A DNA stretch of 64,000 nucleotides from Chrysaora quinquecirrha. Its lineage: Eukaryota; Cnidaria; Scyphozoa; Semaeostomeae; Pelagiidae. The position numbers were made by a program, and so were the translations under genes. Below, piece after piece: positions 59,620-64,000 of this stretch. The stretch's first letter is position 1; each line of letters starts with the position of its first letter. The stretch covers positions 62,001 through 126,000 of the forward strand of contig JACTAT010000008.1 in the NCBI GenBank assembly GCA_014526335.1, given 5' to 3'. The notes under the pieces are model-generated. The model had not been told where the DNA came from. It saw nothing but the letters and a program-made list of their open reading frames with translations, and did not search any database.

Positions 59620-59884
59620 CCCTACATGTACTAGGGTATTTTGGATGAACTTTTTTCTGGGGGTTGAGTGTTTTATGAAAACTTTTTAAGAAATATGACG
59701 TCATAAAGATGTATGACGTCATATTAATAAAAAATTTATGTCATAATGTAGACATGTAGAATATTAAATTTTAATAAAAGTAAGTATGCTTAATATCCTT
59801 AAGAATGCCGCCGTTTTTATGCTACAATAGATTGTTTGGTAGGGCGGGGGAGGAAAAAACGACCCACCCCCAGTACAGATGGGG
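59620..59884. mobile_element. piggyBac-like MITE with twin CRE palindromes
   Basis: Ends CCCTACATGTACTAGGG and the reverse of CCCCCAGTACAGATGGGG, flanked by TTTA and TTAA. Inside at 59693-59724 two TGACGTCA sites form a longer palindrome. Shorter and more diverged than the 304-848 element. Confidence 0.5.
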
Positions 59885-59984
59885 TTAAAGGTTTGGATTC
59901 AAACCACGTTTATATAAATCTGTAAAGCCGGAAAGCCGGAATCTGAAAATTACAAGGGATGGTTCGAAAATAAGAGACGTGGCT

Positions 59985-62015
59985 ATCTTTAAAACCTGGA
60001 ATCTGGAATCTGGAAACTGGAAAATGGAATCTAGAAAACATGGAATCTTTAAAACATGGAATCTGAAAACATGGAATCTTTAAAACATGGAATCTAGAAA
60101 ACATGGAATCTTTAAAACATGGAATCTAGAAAACATGGAATCTTTAAAACATGGAATCTAGAAAACATGGAATCTATAATCTCGTAATATGAGATGCTCG
60201 TAATCTGATAAAGTGTTTGTCTAGATTACCTTAAAGCAAACCTGACCAACTCAAAACAGACCATCATCAGACTATCAAAACTCAAAACAGAATTCAGTCG
60301 GTTTTTCTATACAAAAGACCTATTAAGAAACATCCACGCCTTCTGTACTAATTTACTGATATTGAATGTCTCCAAAATCTATTGAAATCCTTTTGACATC
60401 GGATGCTCCAAATCTAGATCAGCAGGTCACACGATTTCGATTTTTAAACAAGTATTGAAATTTGATAAGGCAATTTGAAAAATTGAAATAATGATTTTGG
60501 TAATTATTGATTACTGTTATTCAAACATGAGGAGGAAGATTATGGTCAACTATTTGTCTTTGGTAAGAGTTGACTTACATAACATGTTGCGTTGAATTGG
60601 ACTGAGCAGATACACAACTGAATAAAGAACCCTTTTTTATTCAACACAGCAATTAAAGTAAGAACTGAACAATCAAGAACGGTTATATAATTTGAATTTA
60701 ATTTTTCTTAGCAACTAAGAACTATGTGCAGCCATTTCAATTCAAAAATTTAGAAAAAGTACACGTGATGAACATTGTATACTCCTTAACAACTAGCAAA
60801 ACATCTGTAAACTGACACCACCATTTTTGTCACACAAGGGAAGTCAGAGAAAAGGCTTCTCTGTGCACAAATATTCAGAATGCCTCGTGAATCTTGAGGT
60901 TGTTTTAGAACCACATCTTTTGGTGAAGCCTCCTTTGGCTTGCAAATAGCAAAGTCAACCACTCCAAAACTGCCATGACCAATTCGTTTAAAATTAGACA
61001 GGTCATTCCAATCGAATCTCGGCAAACTGCAAAAAGGATCTTTTTTGTTCTCTTTTTTTCTTGAAGACGGCAGCTTAAATCGAAAGAAACCTGACATGAT
61101 ACCTTCCAATTTACCAAGTGACACCACCACGAGGCATTCTGAATATTTGTGCACAGAGAAGCCTTTTCTCTGACTTCCCTTGTGTGACAAAAAATGGTGG
61201 TGTCAGTTTACAGATGTTTTGCTAGTTGTTAAGGAGTATACAATGTTCATCACGTGTAATTTTTCTAAATTTTTGAATTGAAATGGCTGCACATAGTTCT
61301 TAGTTGCTAAGAAAAATTAAATTCAAATTATATAACCGTTCTTGATTGTTCAGTTCTTACTTTAATTGCTGTGTTGAACAAAAAGGGTTCTTTATTCCTT
61401 TATTCAGTTGTGTATCTGCTCAGTCCAATTCAACGCAACATGTTATGTATGTAAGTCAACTCTTACCAAAGACAAATAGTTGACCATAATCTTCCTCCTC
61501 ATGTTTGAATAACAGTAATCAATAATTACCAAAATCATTATTTCAATTTTTCAAATTGCCTTATCAAATTTCAATACTTGTTTAAAAATCGAAATCGTGT
61601 GACCTGCTGATCTAGATTTGGAGCATCCGATGTCAAAAGGATTTCAATAGATTTTGGAGACATTCAATATCGGTAAATTAGTACAGAAGGCGTGGATGTT
61701 TCTTAATAGGTCTTTTGTATAGAAAAACCGACTGAATTCTGTTTTGAGTTTTGATAGTCTGATGATGGTCTGTTTTGAGTTGGTCAGGTTTGCTTTAAGG
61801 TAATCTAGACAAACACTTTATCAGATTACGAGCATCTCATATTACGAGATTATAGATTCCATGTTTTCTAGATTCCATGTTTTAAAGATTCCATGTTTTC
61901 TAGATTCCATGTTTTAAAGATTCCATGTTTTCTAGATTCCATGTTTTAAAGATTCCATGTTTTCAGATTCCATGTTTAAAGATTCCATGTTTTCTAGATT
62001 CCATGTTTTAAAGAT
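59985..62015. repeat. 2-kb near-perfect palindrome around a kinase fragment
   Basis: Left arm 59985-60889 and right arm 61128-62015 are almost identical in reverse complement, including internal unique sequence, separated by a 238-bp spacer. The outer end of each arm is a tandem array of ATGGAATCTTTAAAAC / CATGGAATCTAGAAAA units (60000-60175 and 61855-62015). It is either a foldback element or a recent inverted duplication; near identity of the arms implies youth, gene conversion or an assembly artefact. Confidence 0.85.
60786..61190 (-). pseudogene. protein kinase N-lobe fragment at palindrome centre
   Basis: A 134-codon frame whose middle, encoded by the unique spacer 60890-61127, is clearly kinase-like: FDWNDLSNFKRIGHGSFGVV holds the glycine-rich loop GHGSFGVV, followed by DVVLKQPQDS with the ATP-binding Lys. 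An upstream basic stretch (FKLPSSRKKENKKDPF) precedes it. The frame then runs into the arm sequence and stops; no alpha-C Glu, HRD or DFG motif is present. The residues on either side (from both arms) share GTC/AQRSLFSD-type arm-derived sequence. So it is a captured or stranded single exon, not a functional kinase. Confidence 0.65.
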
Positions 62016-62019
62016 CTGC

Positions 62020-63250
62020 AGAGACAAAGTGCAAAACACACCGTGAACGCATCAGAGTTTTTTTTACTTAAATGATTGCGATTAGTAAGGTAAGGATTCG
62101 GATTGCTTTGGCTATCTAAATTTAGTTTTTCATACGATTGGAAAAGACTCCTCGACAATCAGCAGGCATTGATTTAATTCCTTTAATTTATTTGGTCATT
62201 GTTATCTTTACTAGCTTATCTAAATAGAAGTGTAGTACGTTGAAAATCTTACAAACCTTGTCTGATGCCCAATACTGTATGTCGTTTTTATCTTTTCAAG
62301 CCTTGCTAGTGTTTCTATTACTTGTTGCACCTTAGATTTGGTTAACTTGCAGGTTAGGCTTACGAGCGAATATTTTTTAGAGATCAGATTTGCTGACGTT
62401 GAAGCATTCGAATAAAGAATGATAATGATAACAGGACTAAACTAAATCGAGGCTAGCCAAAACTGAAATGCTGACTGACGAAACTGACGAAGAAGCGAAA
62501 TTTTTACAGACGACTTACGACTGAGTGCAGGACTGCGGGTCTGCGGATTGTAATGCTAAAGCAATGCTTATACCAGCTATGTATAATGAGATGCGTATTA
62601 CTTTGAACAAATTGCAAGCAGGCCCGTTCCTAAGGGGGGAGTGTAGGCCAGGCATTCAAAAATGTCCAAAATTATCCTTAAAATAATTAAAACTATATAT
62701 CTTATACTTTTCCCGTCCGTTTGAAAGGCACAACTGGCAGATGAGACGAGAAAGGTAGCTTTCAACAGCTAAATATAGGACTTCTTTATGGCGTGTTTCT
62801 GCTTCTTCATATATCGGATGCGAATTCGGGTTATTAGTTCCTCCACTTCCAAATGTTTTTAGAAGGTTTTCCCCGTAGAGCTTCACTTTTCCAAGAGAAA
62901 AATGTGGCCCCTGGCCCCCAGATTTCTTAGGTGTTTGTTCATTTCACAAACAAATTGATCACACTCCCCACGTTCAAATCTGTTCCGTTGGCTCTATAAC
63001 ATTTATAGGAGTAGCTATAGAATGCAGGTCCACATCAAAGATATACCCTGTAAGTAGTGGGCCAACAACCTACGGCACTGCACTAGTAGTTGTAGGAAGG
63101 TAATATGTCACTTGTCACTGTGCACTAGCAACTGTGAAGTAGCAGCGTACAGGTCTGTGTAGGAGGTCGTAACGAAGCGACGCGTCCGACGATAGGTCTG
63201 TGGATATGTCATGCTCCCGACGGGTCACCTGCGACGTGGGAGCTATATCA
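62020..63250. other. non-coding spacer
   Basis: No gene recognised; a 76-codon minus-strand frame at 62656-62886 lacks motifs. Confidence 0.45.
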
Positions 63251-63267
63251 TAGGTAGGTATATGTTG

Positions 63268-63775
63268 TAGGGATGCTACGACCTACGACCTACAACCTAC
63301 AGCATACCTATGTAGCTATGTTTTCTGGCGAACCTATAACCTACGACCTACAAGCTACAACCTTCAGCATACCTATGTACCTATGTTTTTCGGCCAACCT
63401 GCCACCTACGACCTACAAGCTACAACCTGCAGCATACCTATGTACCTATGTTTTTCGGCCAACCTACCACCTACGACCTACAAGCTACAACCTGCAGCAT
63501 ACCTATGTACCTATGTTTTTCGGCCAACCTACCACCTACGACCTACAAGCTACAACCTGCAGCATACCTATGTAGCTATGTTTTTCGGCCAGCCTACAAC
63601 CTACGACCTACAGCCTACAACCTACAGCATACCTAAGTACCTATGTTTTTCGGCGAACCTACGACCTACGACCTACAATGTAGAAGCTGGAGCATATGTA
63701 TGCAGCTATGTTTTCCGGTGAACCGACGACCTACGACGTACAACCCAGAATCTACAGCATAACTATGTAGGTGTG
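63268..63775. repeat. 65-bp minisatellite
   Basis: About eight units with CTACGACCTACAAGCTACAA, CAGCATACCTATGTA and CTATGTTTTTCGGCCAACCT. Outer units are more divergent. May be the left arm of a further foldback beyond the window. Confidence 0.9.
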
Positions 63776-63784
63776 TTATCTGTT

Positions 63785-64000
63785 GGGGGTAAAGCCTTTG
63801 TTTCCATCTTTTAATGAGCGGATAGTATTCGTTCAGGGGCAACAAGTGTCCTGCGATCTTTTGATAAACGGGGAATGCTTGTTAGGGTTAAAGGCTGTGT
63901 TTCCATCCTTTAATAAACGGGCAATATTGGTTGAGGGGTAACAAGTGTCTTTCAATCTGTTGATAAGTGGGGAATACTTGTTAGGGGTAAAGGCTGTGTT
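63785..64000. repeat. tandem repeat of about 100 bp, cut by the window edge
   Basis: Two full units with GGGTAAAGGCTGTGTTTCC, TTTAATAAACGGGCAATA and GGGGTAACAAGTGTC; the third begins at the end of the window. Confidence 0.75.

Noticed and set aside
63273..63721. Tyr/Thr-rich repeated frames
   Set aside because: Read-through of the 65-bp minisatellite.

Overview
This is a repeat-rich, AT-rich window from an animal nuclear genome. The genes are split by spliceosomal introns and there are no operons. Recognised host genes encode a TDP-43-like RNA-binding protein, a claudin/PMP22-like four-span membrane protein, the axonemal protein CFAP107 and the sperm calcium-channel subunit CatSper3. Having both CFAP107 and CatSper3 implies motile cilia and flagellated sperm. 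The transposon mix (piggyBac, hAT, pogo, PIF/Harbinger, foldback) fits a marine invertebrate, perhaps an anthozoan cnidarian. The species cannot be fixed from the sequence alone.

Layout. 0.3-0.85 kb holds a piggyBac-type MITE. 1.9-3.1 kb holds the last two exons of a TDP-43-like gene. 4.8-5.5 kb has an unassigned 231-codon frame. 6.7-13.1 kb is a foldback element (FB1) whose arms are inverted arrays of an 82-bp minisatellite, with a nested internally deleted hAT element. 14-17 kb is MITEs and ATC/ACC satellites. 17.4-21.1 kb is the claudin-like gene. 21.3-26.2 kb is MITEs, microsatellites and a nested hAT. 26.5-33.0 kb is CFAP107, with a perfect RFX X-box upstream of its ATG and many repeats in its introns. 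33.5-38.6 kb holds a tandem array, a second foldback (FB3) and dispersed repeats. 39.2-44.8 kb is a third foldback (FB2), with inverted minisatellite arms and a complete two-gene PIF/Harbinger transposon inside. 46-52 kb is MITEs and a 50-bp minisatellite. 54.4-58.8 kb is CatSper3 on the minus strand. 60.0-62.0 kb is a near-perfect 2-kb palindrome with a protein-kinase fragment at its centre. 63.3-64 kb is two tandem arrays cut by the window edge.

The main theme is the density of large foldback (inverted-arm) structures: five of about 0.8-6.4 kb plus several small ones. Most have arms made largely of tandem repeats. Their centres carry other transposons (FB1, FB2) or exon-like reading frames (FB3 and the kinase palindrome). 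No transposase that could move the foldbacks is visible. The host genes sit between and around these elements; CFAP107 and CatSper3 share a cilium/flagellum theme but are about 20 kb apart and not obviously co-regulated.
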